Source of the DNA: Stenotrophomonas_A sp035539015
Lineage (GTDB): Bacteria > Pseudomonadota > Gammaproteobacteria > Xanthomonadales > Xanthomonadaceae
DNA: 64,000 nt
Direction of reading: 5' to 3'
Assembly: GCA_035539015.1 (NCBI GenBank)
Contig: DATLJF010000211.1
Coordinates: 15,211 to 79,210, forward strand
Shown: in pieces, positions 16,845-26,198 of the stretch
Layout: each line of letters begins with the position of its first letter
How positions within the stretch are numbered: the stretch's first letter is position 1
Position numbers and translations under genes: made by a program
Notes under the pieces: model-generated
What the model saw: the letters and a program-made list of their open reading frames with translations, nothing else
Database searches by the model: none
What the model was told of the DNA's origin: nothing

Positions 16845-17948
16845 ATGCTTTTCGAAACGCTCGACACCAGTGGCCATGAACAGGTCGTCTTCTGCCACAA
16901 CAAGGACGCCGGGCTGCGGGCGATCATCGCCCTGCACAGCACCGTCCTCGGCCCGGCCCTGGGCGGCGTGCGCATGCGCCCGTACCCCAACAGCGAGGCG
17001 GCGATCAATGACGCGCTGCGGCTGAGCCGGACGATGACCTACAAGAACGCCCTCGCCGGCCTGAACGTGGGCGGCGGCAAGGCGGTGATCATCGGCGACC
17101 CCAAGACCGACAAGACCGAGGTGCTGTTCCGCGCCTTCGGCCGCTTCGTCGAGTCGCTCGGCGGGCGCTACATCACCTCCGAGGACGTCGGCACCGACGT
17201 CAACGACATGGAGCAGATCTACCTGGAGAGCGAGTACGTCACCGGCGTGCACCAGGCCCATGGTGGCTCGGGCGACCCGGCGCCGTTCACCGCCTACGGT
17301 GCGCTGCAGGCGCTGATGGCCTCGCTCAACCGCAAGCTTGGCCACGAGGAAGTGAGCAAGGCCAGCATCGCGATCCAGGGCCTGGGCCACATCGGCATGG
17401 AACTGGTGAAGCTGCTGAAGGAACGCGGTGCCAAGTTGATCGTCACCGACCTCGACCCGGCACTGGTCGAACGCGCGGTGAGCGAATACGGCGCCGAGGC
17501 GGTCAAGCCGGATGAAATCTACGACGTCGCCGCCGATGTCTTCGCGCCGTGCGCATTCGAAGGCGCGATCAACCAGGAAACCCTGGCCCGGCTGAAGACC
17601 AAGATCATCTGCGGCACCGCCAACAACCAGCTGGCCGACGTGGCCACCGGCGAAGAACTGCATCGCCGCGGCATCCTTTACGCACCGGACTACGTCGTCA
17701 ACGCTGGCGGGGTGATGAACGTCTCGCTGGAAATCGACGGCTACAACCGCGAGCGGGCGATGCGCTTGATCCGCAGCATCTATCACAACCTGGAAAAGGT
17801 CTTCTCGCTGTCGGCGCAGGAAAACATCCCGCCGCCGCAAGCCGCCGACCGCATGGCGCAAGCGCGCATCGATGCGATCGGCCGGTTGAAGCTGCCGCTG
17901 GGCCGCACCGCGCCGCGCTTCATCCACAAACTGCGCAACGAGCGCTGA
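16845..17948 (+). CDS. Leucine/valine (branched-chain amino acid) dehydrogenase
   Basis: NAD-dependent amino acid dehydrogenase of 367 residues of the Glu/Leu/Phe/Val family, which deaminates leucine, valine or isoleucine to the 2-oxo acid. The catalytic region shows TMTYKNALAGLNVGGGKAVI with the paired lysines, and the Rossmann motif is IQGLGHIGMELVKLL. The length fits leucine dehydrogenases (about 360) better than glutamate dehydrogenases (about 420-450). CGGAG lies nine bases before ATG 16845. The product 2-oxo acids feed branched-chain fatty acid priming or the valine degradation genes at 51-57 kb. Confidence 0.93.
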   Translation: MLFETLDTSGHEQVVFCHNKDAGLRAIIALHSTVLGPALGGVRMRPYPNSEAAINDALRLSRTMTYKNALAGLNVGGGKAVIIGDPKTDKTEVLFRAFGRFVESLGGRYITSEDVGTDVNDMEQIYLESEYVTGVHQAHGGSGDPAPFTAYGALQALMASLNRKLGHEEVSKASIAIQGLGHIGMELVKLLKERGAKLIVTDLDPALVERAVSEYGAEAVKPDEIYDVAADVFAPCAFEGAINQETLARLKTKIICGTANNQLADVATGEELHRRGILYAPDYVVNAGGVMNVSLEIDGYNRERAMRLIRSIYHNLEKVFSLSAQENIPPPQAADRMAQARIDAIGRLKLPLGRTAPRFIHKLRNER

Positions 17949-17955
17949 GCCGCCA

Positions 17956-17980
17956 CTGCGCCGGTGAGCGACCGGCGCAG
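17956..17980. terminator. Bidirectional terminator hairpin
   Basis: Ten-base perfect stem (17956-17965 with 17971-17980) and a five-base loop, placed between the convergent dehydrogenase (stop 17948) and the leftward autotransporter (stop 17989). No long T-run; the tight position is the main support. Confidence 0.6.
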
Positions 17981-17988
17981 AGGTCGCT

Positions 17989-20952
17989 TCAAAAACCGAA
18001 GGCGTAGCGCAGCGACCAGGCGTGGGCGGGGTTGCTGCCCAGGCGCTGGTCGAAGGCCAGCGCAAGGCTTGCGTTGGATGCCAGGCGCGCACCTGCGGAA
18101 ACGCCCAACAGCGTCGAAGCACCCGGCGTCAACATCTGCAACGGTGCCCAGGCATCGACGCCGGTGAAGCTGGCTTGCAGCGTCTGGCCCTGTGAAGCCA
18201 GCGGCTGCTGCCATTCCGCATAGGCATTCCATGTCCAGCGAGGGCCTTCGAACGCCGTGCGCACGCCGCTGATTGCCCATGTGCGCGAGGTCTCGCCACC
18301 GTTGCTGCGCAAGCCGTAACCCAGGCCGCCAGACTCGGCGAAGGCAGGTGTCTGCACCCGCGCATATTGCAGGCCGGCATAGGGCATCAGCCGTGCGTGC
18401 GCGCCCAGGGTGATCTGGTAGCCGCTCTCCACGCCAGCGCTGGAGAATTGTCCGTCGTAGCGACTGCTGCTGCCGAACCATGCATCGCCCAGCAGCAGGT
18501 GGCGATCCAGGTCGCGCTGGTAATGGCCCGCGCCGATCTGGCCGGTGGCGTAGAAAGCGCCGCTGGACCAACCCGCATAGAGTTGCGCCTGGGTCTGGCG
18601 ATCACGGCCGCGGTCGCCCAAGGCGGCAACCTGGCTGTTGCTGCGGTTCTCGCCGAAGGCATAGCCGACCACGGCCTGGCCCATGCGTACGTCCTGGCCG
18701 ACCATCCAACCTTGCAGGTCATAACCGCCGGCGCCGCTGGACTGGCCCAGCCCACCGATCTCGCGCATCCAGGCGCCGCCGATTCGGCTGCGTGCCAATG
18801 TCTCGTCCAGATGCAACGCCAGCGCGCGCCGGTTCTGGTCGATGCCATCGAATGTCGCCGCCGAAGACAGCCCATGCAGGCTGCCGGACAGGCTCTGCAG
18901 CGTGGTTTCGAATGCTTCGGCGCTGGCGCTCTGCTGGATCTTCGCTGCGCCCTGCAGCATTGCCGCCGATACGCCCACGGGCGGGGGCGATGCATCGGCG
19001 CTGGTGCCGGCATCGATCTGCGCGAACGTGGCTTCCACCCGCGTGGCCGCCACCAGCGCGGCGGGCGTGATCGTGCCCAGGCTCTGCGCGGCAACGACCA
19101 TGTTCATGCGCGACACATCGACCCAGACACTGGTGGCGCCGTAGCCGATGGTCGCTTCCAGCAGCGAGAACGCGCCACTGTTGTAGCCCAGCGAAGCGAA
19201 CTGGCCGCTGACGCCGCCGTCGGCGAGCAGCACCTCGGTATGCGCGCGCGCCACATAGCCCTGCCTGGCCGAATAGAAATACAGCTTGCCGTCCAGCGCG
19301 GCGGCGCCGAGTACGTGCAGGGGATCGTTGCCGAGCTGGCTCCAGTACTCGCCATCGCTGCCCTGGGTGAACGCGCCGGCCAACGTGGTCTGCGGATAAG
19401 GGCCCGCGTAGAACACGCCATGATTGACGACATCGCCCTGCAGCCGCGACGTGACGGCCGACCCGGCGGCCGTATCGATGAACAGGCTGCCGTTGTTTTG
19501 GACCCGCCCCTGCAACGAGGCGGCCTGCACGAACAGATTGGACCCCTTGTCGACCAGCACGTCGGAGGCGAACTGATCACTGAGTACCACCTGCGCGTTG
19601 CCGCTGAGGTGCAATCCACCAACGAAACTGTTGTTGCCGCTGAGCCACAGCCGGGCGTCGCTACCATCATTGCGCAACGCCACGCCGGCGCCGTCGACGG
19701 TGAGGCCACCAGTGCCGCTGATGCCATTGCTCCAGCTGTCCTGGCGCCCGGCCGGCAACACCACGCGCACGTCGCCCCAATCGAACTTGCCGGGTCCCTT
19801 CAGCGCCTTGGCGACGTTGAGCAGGCCATAGCCGAAGGTCGCATCCACCCCGGGCGTGCCCAGGTCGGTGGCGGTGCCCAACAAGGTTTGCCGCACCAGG
19901 TCGTTGCTGAAATACGGAAATTTCTGCCACACCACCGCCGCAGCGCCCGACACCAGCGGCGCGGCATAGGAGGTGCCGCTGCCGTACCAATACGTGGGAC
20001 TGCCGGCGGTGTCGTTGGTGCCGGTGAACATCACCGTGCCCGGCGCGACCAGGCAGTAGCGCATGGCGATGCCGCACGCGTTGGAATAGGACTCCAGGCG
20101 GGTCGGCGTGGATGTGTCCAGCGCCGCCACGGTCAGCCAGCCACGCTCCAGGTCGGCCGCAGGCAACGTGCCGCCGGGTCCGGGCTGGCTGGGCAGCGCG
20201 GCCATGTCAGAGGGGCTGGCCTGCGCATCGTTGCCGGCCGCGAACACCACCAGCCCACCATTGCTGGCAATGAAGGGTCGGTATTCGGCGGCGATCGCAG
20301 CGGTGGCGGCCGGGTTGGTCCAGTACAGGCCACCCCAGGAATTGTTCATGACCTTGACCCCGGCGGCGATCAGGTCGTCATGGATCGGCGCCAGCCCCAA
20401 CGCACCATCGACTTCATTGCCCTGGCCCGAGCCGTCATCCTCTGGCGCCTTGTCGGCAATGATCCGCGCCGAAACGATCTGCGCGCCCGGCGCAACGCCG
20501 CCAGGCCAGATGCCGAACGTCTTGCCCGCGGCCAGTTGCGCGACCGTGGTGCCGTGGCCGACCACGTCGTCGACGGCAGTGTTGTTGGCGCGTGGATCCA
20601 GATAGGTGTAGTTGGCGACCACCCTGCCCTGCAACGCCGGATGATTGCGATTGACGCCGCTGTCGACCACGCCGATGCGCACGCCGCTACCGTCGTAGCC
20701 GCTCGTGCCCAGGCCCTGTGCATTGATCAGCGACAAGTGCGCATTGACTGCCGGCTGTGGCGGCGGCGGAGGCGAGGTGGGTGGCGGGGGTGAGGTCGGC
20801 GGCGGCGGCGGCGGCGGCGGCGCCACTGGCGGCGAAGTCGGCGGCGCGTCCGAGCGCGTATTGCCGCCTCCACCACCGCCGCCGCAGGCGCTCAGCGCCA
20901 AGGCCAGCGCCGAAGCGAGCAACGTCGTTCTTGCGAGCAACACCTTGTTCAT
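17989..20952 (-). CDS. Autotransporter serine protease with lipoprotein signal (S8)
   Basis: Type Va autotransporter of 987 residues. The N terminus has a lipobox, LSAC with Cys23, then seven glycines and a Pro/Ser/Thr-rich linker (about residues 37-68), which together resemble surface lipoprotein proteases such as NalP and SphB1. The S8 protease has Asp97 (VVDSGV), His133 (VGHGTTVAQL) and Ser328 (GSGTSYAAP). A beta-helix passenger follows, then a beta-barrel domain from about residue 720 to the terminal aromatic (LRYAFGF). ATG 20952 is preferred, with GGGGGA eight bases upstream; ATG 20973 in frame is possible. Divergent from the thiolase gene. NalP-like proteins process other surface proteins; that role here is inference. 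Confidence 0.94.
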   Translation of the reverse strand: MNKVLLARTTLLASALALALSACGGGGGGGNTRSDAPPTSPPVAPPPPPPPPTSPPPPTSPPPPPQPAVNAHLSLINAQGLGTSGYDGSGVRIGVVDSGVNRNHPALQGRVVANYTYLDPRANNTAVDDVVGHGTTVAQLAAGKTFGIWPGGVAPGAQIVSARIIADKAPEDDGSGQGNEVDGALGLAPIHDDLIAAGVKVMNNSWGGLYWTNPAATAAIAAEYRPFIASNGGLVVFAAGNDAQASPSDMAALPSQPGPGGTLPAADLERGWLTVAALDTSTPTRLESYSNACGIAMRYCLVAPGTVMFTGTNDTAGSPTYWYGSGTSYAAPLVSGAAAVVWQKFPYFSNDLVRQTLLGTATDLGTPGVDATFGYGLLNVAKALKGPGKFDWGDVRVVLPAGRQDSWSNGISGTGGLTVDGAGVALRNDGSDARLWLSGNNSFVGGLHLSGNAQVVLSDQFASDVLVDKGSNLFVQAASLQGRVQNNGSLFIDTAAGSAVTSRLQGDVVNHGVFYAGPYPQTTLAGAFTQGSDGEYWSQLGNDPLHVLGAAALDGKLYFYSARQGYVARAHTEVLLADGGVSGQFASLGYNSGAFSLLEATIGYGATSVWVDVSRMNMVVAAQSLGTITPAALVAATRVEATFAQIDAGTSADASPPPVGVSAAMLQGAAKIQQSASAEAFETTLQSLSGSLHGLSSAATFDGIDQNRRALALHLDETLARSRIGGAWMREIGGLGQSSGAGGYDLQGWMVGQDVRMGQAVVGYAFGENRSNSQVAALGDRGRDRQTQAQLYAGWSSGAFYATGQIGAGHYQRDLDRHLLLGDAWFGSSSRYDGQFSSAGVESGYQITLGAHARLMPYAGLQYARVQTPAFAESGGLGYGLRSNGGETSRTWAISGVRTAFEGPRWTWNAYAEWQQPLASQGQTLQASFTGVDAWAPLQMLTPGASTLLGVSAGARLASNASLALAFDQRLGSNPAHAWSLRYAFGF

Positions 20953-21110
20953 GAACCGCGTCCCCCGACGCATTGACCCCACCCCTTCTATACGTGATCC
21001 AACGGCAAATGTCTCGCCCGCCGGCATGTCGGAACAAGGGCTGGCAAAGCGCTTGGCGGGAACACCGCGCGCGGCCGATAATCGGCGTACTTTCCCAGGT
21101 ATCCGCTCCC

Positions 21111-22286
<1,176 letters not shown>

Positions 22287-22328
22287 TTGGGGTTCACACC
22301 CCCAAGTAAAAGATGAATGCGGGTAAGC

Positions 22329-22356
22329 TTGACACGCGTCTTGGGCTTGTCATCAT
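22329..22356 (+). promoter_or_regulatory. Probable sigma-70 promoter of the alanine-rich lipoprotein
   Basis: A perfect TTGACA -35 box (22329-22334), a 16-base spacer and CATCAT (22351-22356, four of six matches to TATAAT). It would give a 5' leader of about 45 bases before ATG 22409, which has GAGGA nine bases upstream. Confidence 0.5.
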
Positions 22357-22408
22357 GTTGGGGGCGCGCAATAGCGCGTTGCCTAACTAACGACGAGGAT
22401 AGACACAC

Positions 22409-22750
22409 ATGAGCATCAACAAGCTGCTGATCGCGATGGCTCTGGGCCTGGCCCTGACCGCCTGCTCGAAGCCGGAACAGGCGCAGGACGCCGCTGCTTC
22501 GGCCAACGAAGCCGCCACCGACGCCCAGGCCGCTGCCGACCAGGCCGCTGCTTCCGGCGCCCAGACCGCCGACGCTGCCCAGGCTGCTGCTGACACGGCT
22601 GCTACCGCTGCCGACACCGCTGCCGACGCTGCTCAGGCTGCTACCGCCGCCAGCACCGACGCTGCTGCCGACAAGGCTGCCGACACCGCCAAGGCTGCGG
22701 AAGACACCGCTGACCAGGCCAAGGACGCTGCTGAAGAAGCCAAGAAGTAA
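22409..22750 (+). CDS. Alanine-rich small lipoprotein, helical repeats
   Basis: Lipoprotein of 113 residues. The signal peptide MSINKLLIAMALGLALTAC ends in a lipobox with Cys19, followed by a low-complexity region very rich in Ala, Asp, Thr and Lys (AADTAATAADTAADAAQAA) predicted to be one long helix or coiled coil, with a Lys terminus (EEAKK). This recalls Lpp-like or phasin-like helical proteins but has no clear homology. Own promoter and strong terminator suggest a separate, highly expressed transcript. A related lipoprotein follows at 22899. Confidence 0.85.
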   Translation: MSINKLLIAMALGLALTACSKPEQAQDAAASANEAATDAQAAADQAAASGAQTADAAQAAADTAATAADTAADAAQAATAASTDAAADKAADTAKAAEDTADQAKDAAEEAKK

Positions 22751-22780
22751 TAACTTCTTCGCCTCTGGCAAGTCTGAGAA

Positions 22781-22810
22781 AGCCGCCGGGCAACCGGCGG
22801 CTTTTTCTTT
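22781..22810 (+). terminator. Rho-independent terminator of the lipoprotein gene
   Basis: Nine-base perfect stem agccgccgg/ccggcggct with a GCAA tetraloop (22781-22802), followed by TTTTCTTT. It starts 31 bases after the stop codon. Confidence 0.92.
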
Positions 22811-22898
22811 GTGCGGCCCGCTAAGGCGCGTTGCATTCACGTGGCCCACTACGGCCGCCGGACTAAGCTCGGCCTCCCATGACTTCACTGGAGTTCCG

Positions 22899-23270
22899 AT
22901 GCGTATCCAGACTTCTTTGCTGAGCGGTGCCGTGCTGATGCTGTCGTTGGCGGCCTGCCAGGGCCCGCAGGCCGAGCAGGCCAAGCGCGACGCGGCCTCG
23001 GCCGCCAACAATGCCGCCGCCGCCACCGACCAGGCTGCTGACCGCGCCGCCGCCAAGACCCGGGCCGCTTCCGAGCGCGCTTCGGCCTATGCGCAGGACG
23101 CCGCCCAGGATGCCTCGGTCGCCGCCAACCGCGCCGGCGATGCCACCCGCGACGCCGCTGCCCGTGCAGCGGATGCCACTGCCGATGCCGCGCAGACCAC
23201 CGCCGATAAAGCGCGCACCATGGCCGAGAAGGCGGATCAAGCGGCGAAGGACGACGACACGCACCGTTGA
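22899..23270 (+). CDS. Second alanine-rich small lipoprotein
   Basis: Lipoprotein of 123 residues, likely paralogous to the gene at 22409. The start at ATG 22899 has GGAG five bases upstream. The signal ends in LSLAAC (Cys21); the rest is an Ala/Asp/Arg-rich helix with 10-12 residue repeats (AASERASAYAQDAAQDASVAANRAGDATRDAAARAADA) ending in DDDTHR. It is more charged and Arg-rich than its neighbour. Function unknown; envelope-spanning or peptidoglycan-associated helices are a possible analogy. The 3' end is 19 bases from the convergent acyl-CoA dehydrogenase. Confidence 0.8.
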   Translation: MRIQTSLLSGAVLMLSLAACQGPQAEQAKRDAASAANNAAAATDQAADRAAAKTRAASERASAYAQDAAQDASVAANRAGDATRDAAARAADATADAAQTTADKARTMAEKADQAAKDDDTHR

Positions 23271-23289
23271 CCGCCTCGCTGAAGGTGCT

Positions 23290-24927
23290 TCACGGCATTG
23301 CGCGCGCCAACACCGCGTCCACCGGCGCCGCGTCCGGCAGCGTGCCAAACGCCAGCCCATGGTCGCCGGCCAGGCGCGTAGCGACAAAAGCAGCGGCAGC
23401 CGGGCTGCCGCTGCGCAACAACAACCCGGCCTGCAGCGCCAACACGCAATGCTCGGCGACCCGCCGCGCCGAAAATTCATCGGCGCCGCTGGCCAACTCC
23501 GTGCGCACCCGCGCGATCGCGGCGGCATAGCCGGGCGTTGCGTCGCCGGCAAGTTCCAGCTCCGCCAATAATGCTTGTAGGGCCTTCGGTTCGCGCCCCA
23601 GCGCACGCAGCACGTCCAGGCACTGGATATTGCCGCTGCCCTCCCAGATCGAGTTGAGCGGCGCCTGTCGATACAGCCGCGGCATGATCGATTCTTCCAC
23701 GTAGCCGGCCCCACCCAGGCATTCCTGCGCCTCGTTGACGAAGGCCGGCGCACGCCGGCAGAGCCAGTATTTCCCCAGCGCAGTGGCCACGCGAGCGAAC
23801 GCCGCTTCGCCGGCATCGCGGGGCGCGCGATCCACTGCGCGCGCCACGCGCAGCGCCAATACCGTCGCCGCCTCCGATTCGATCGCCAGGTCGGCCAGTA
23901 CATTGGCCATCAACGGGTGCTCGACCAGGCGACGACCGAAGCTGCGGCGATGGCGCGCATGGTGCAGCGCCTGCAGCAGCGCCATGCGCATCTCGGCCGC
24001 AGCGCCGAGCATGCAGTCCAGCCGGGTCATCATCACCATCGGGATGATCGTCGCCACGCCGCGGCCTTCCTCGCCGATGCGGCGCGCCCAGGCGCCACAG
24101 AACTCGACCTCGCTGGAGGCATTGGACCAATCGCCGAGCTTGTCCTTCAGGCGCATCAACCGGAACGCATTGCGACGGCCATCGTCCAGGCGCCGCGGCA
24201 TCAGCAGGCAGGTCAAGCCCGCCGGTGCCTGCGCCAGCACCAGGAAGCCATCGGACATGGGCGCGGAGAAGAACCATTTGTGGCCGACCAGCGCATAGGC
24301 GCCCTCCTCGCCGAGGGGCGTGGCGACGGTCGCGTTGGCGCGCACGTCCGAGCCGCCCTGCTTTTCAGTCATGCCCATTCCCAGCGTGATACCGGCCTTC
24401 GCGGCGATGGGCACATCGGCGGCGGCGTAGACCGGCTCGGCCGCCTTGCGGGTCCATTCGGCCACGCCGGGGTCCTGCCGCAACACGGCCACGCCGGCGT
24501 GGGTCATCGTCAACGGGCAACTGGTACCGGCCTCGGCCTGGTGGTGCAGATAGCTCAACGCCGCGCGCGCCACGTGCGCGCCGGGCGTGGCCGCATGCCA
24601 GGAAAGCCCGGCCACGCCGTGCTGCTTGGCCAGGTCCATGAGCTGGTGGTAAGCCGGGTGGAATTCGACCACGTCGATGCGGTGACCCTGGGCGTCGTGC
24701 GTGCGTAGCCGCGGACGGTCGCGGTTGGCATCGAAGCCGAGGCGGTAGAGCGCATCGCCGGCCAGCGCGCCGTAGGACGCCAGGATCGGCAGGAAGCCCT
24801 CGCCGCCCTCGCGCGCGACGGCTTCGCGCAGCACCCCGTCCTCGCCCCACAGATCGCGCGGCGCGAACGGCGGTGGCTGGTTTTCCACCCGGTGCGTCTC
24901 GAACGAAGGAACGTCGGTGGACGACAT
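23290..24927 (-). CDS. aidB: Acyl-CoA dehydrogenase, AidB-like
   Basis: Flavoprotein of 545 residues, close to E. coli AidB (541). The N terminus (FETHRVENQPPPFAPRDLW) and the domain order are those of AidB, including the block GMGMTEKQGGSDVRANAT, the flavin-binding FFSAPMSDGFLVLAQA and the Arg-rich HARHRRSFGRRL segment, and a C-terminal YRQAPLNSIWEGSGNIQCLD. AidB is induced in the alkylation response and has isovaleryl-CoA dehydrogenase activity. The start ATG 24927 has GGGAG six bases upstream. Its divergent neighbour is a DNA repair operon, which may be meaningful given the AidB link to DNA protection. Confidence 0.9.
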   Translation of the reverse strand: MSSTDVPSFETHRVENQPPPFAPRDLWGEDGVLREAVAREGGEGFLPILASYGALAGDALYRLGFDANRDRPRLRTHDAQGHRIDVVEFHPAYHQLMDLAKQHGVAGLSWHAATPGAHVARAALSYLHHQAEAGTSCPLTMTHAGVAVLRQDPGVAEWTRKAAEPVYAAADVPIAAKAGITLGMGMTEKQGGSDVRANATVATPLGEEGAYALVGHKWFFSAPMSDGFLVLAQAPAGLTCLLMPRRLDDGRRNAFRLMRLKDKLGDWSNASSEVEFCGAWARRIGEEGRGVATIIPMVMMTRLDCMLGAAAEMRMALLQALHHARHRRSFGRRLVEHPLMANVLADLAIESEAATVLALRVARAVDRAPRDAGEAAFARVATALGKYWLCRRAPAFVNEAQECLGGAGYVEESIMPRLYRQAPLNSIWEGSGNIQCLDVLRALGREPKALQALLAELELAGDATPGYAAAIARVRTELASGADEFSARRVAEHCVLALQAGLLLRSGSPAAAAFVATRLAGDHGLAFGTLPDAAPVDAVLARAMP

Positions 24928-25017
24928 GAACGACTCCCGCGGCGAACTGCCGTCATTGTGACGCATTGCCAGGGGGGGTTCTCGTCGCCTCCACGCGCCG
25001 GCGGCGACAGTAGCGCC

Positions 25018-26019
25018 ATGGCCAGCACGCGCGACCTGGTGGTGATGCGTCCCGAAGGGCTCTACTGCCCGGCGGGCGATTTCTACATCGACCCCTGGCG
25101 CCCGGTGCCACGGGCGGTCATCACCCATGGCCACGGCGACCACGCCCGCGGCGGCATGGGACGCTATGACTGCCTGAGTGATGGCCTGCCGATCCTGCAC
25201 TGGCGCCTGGGCCAGCAGGATTACCACGCGCATGCGCCGGGCCAGCCGTTCGAGCTGGGACGCGCACGCGTATCGCTGCATCCGGCCGGCCACGTGCTCG
25301 GTTCGGCACAGGTCCGCATCGAGGCCGACGGCCAGGTCTGGGTCGCTTCGGGCGACTACAAGCGCCAGCCTGATCCGACTTGCGCGCCATTCGAGCCGGT
25401 GCCCTGCGATGTGTTCATCACCGAAGCCACCTTCGCCCTGCCGGTGTATCGCTGGCCGCAGACCGCGGCGGTGGTCGATGACATCGTGCGCTGGCGCCGC
25501 GACTGCGCCGAGCGCGGCGAGACCGCGGTGCTGTACTGCTACGCCCTGGGCAAGGCGCAACGCGTGTTGGCCGAGCTCGATGGCCGCGGCGAGCCGCCGG
25601 TGTTGTTGCACGGCGCCATCGCCGCCGGTGTGGCGGTCTATCGCCAGGCCGGCATCGCGATGATCGAGACCGAAGCGGTCTCCGAGCAGCCGCGTGGACA
25701 GGACGCGGCCGGGCGGCTGGTGATGGCGCCACCGTCGGCCGCCGGCAGCGCCTGGTTGCGGCGCTTTCGCCACGCCCAGCAAGGATTCGCTTCGGGCTGG
25801 ATGCGCATTCGCGGCAACCGCCGCCGGCGCAACTACGACCGCGGCTTCGTGGTGTCCGACCATGCCGACTGGCCGGCGCTGCTGCAGACCATCGCGCAGA
25901 CCGGTGCGCGCCGGGTCATCGCCACGCACGGGAACACCGATGCGTTGGTACGCCACCTGTGCGAGCACGGCACTGCCGCCGAATCTTTCCGCACTGCTTA
26001 TGGCGAGGAGGACGCATGA
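25018..26019 (+). CDS. Ligase-associated DNA exonuclease (metallo-beta-lactamase fold)
   Basis: Nuclease of 333 residues of the ligase-associated exonuclease family, related to the MBL/beta-CASP proteins. The zinc site is HGHGDHARGG near the N terminus, with HPAGHVLGSAQV, SGDYK and the C-terminal VSDHADW and ATHGN motifs. It would trim DNA ends for the ligase. First gene of a five-gene operon in which nearly every junction overlaps; its stop overlaps the next start (ATGA at 26016-26019). The start ATG 25018 is the first in the conserved region. Confidence 0.93.
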   Translation: MASTRDLVVMRPEGLYCPAGDFYIDPWRPVPRAVITHGHGDHARGGMGRYDCLSDGLPILHWRLGQQDYHAHAPGQPFELGRARVSLHPAGHVLGSAQVRIEADGQVWVASGDYKRQPDPTCAPFEPVPCDVFITEATFALPVYRWPQTAAVVDDIVRWRRDCAERGETAVLYCYALGKAQRVLAELDGRGEPPVLLHGAIAAGVAVYRQAGIAMIETEAVSEQPRGQDAAGRLVMAPPSAAGSAWLRRFRHAQQGFASGWMRIRGNRRRRNYDRGFVVSDHADWPALLQTIAQTGARRVIATHGNTDALVRHLCEHGTAAESFRTAYGEEDA

Positions 26020-26198
26020 ACGTATTCGCCCGCCGCCGCCTGCGCGCCACGCACGGCGGCGCGCTGACCGGCGCCAAGGTGTTCCGGCGCGAGGCGCTCG
26101 GCTTCCGCCTGCGCTGCACGCCGACGCCAGCGGCCGCACTGGACGCCTTCACCCGCCGCGCGCTGGCCCTGCGCCGCCCTGAGGGTCCCCAGGCTTGA
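26016..26198 (+). CDS. Small basic protein in the DNA repair operon (60 aa)
   Basis: ORF of 60 residues whose start overlaps the exonuclease stop (ATGA) and whose stop overlaps the TTG start of the ligase (TTGA). GAGGAG at 26006-26011 is four to six bases before its ATG. The product is Arg-rich with an N-terminal FARRRLRATHGG segment and a C-terminal LDAFTRRALALRR helix, no signal and no known family. Coupling at both ends means a ribosome must pass through it, which argues for a real gene. A DNA-binding or complex-assembly role is inference from composition and context. Confidence 0.6.
   Translation: MNVFARRRLRATHGGALTGAKVFRREALGFRLRCTPTPAAALDAFTRRALALRRPEGPQA

Noticed and set aside
18367..20793. 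808-codon open frame on the plus strand
   Set aside because: Antisense to the second autotransporter; composition is Arg/Gly/His-rich without motifs.
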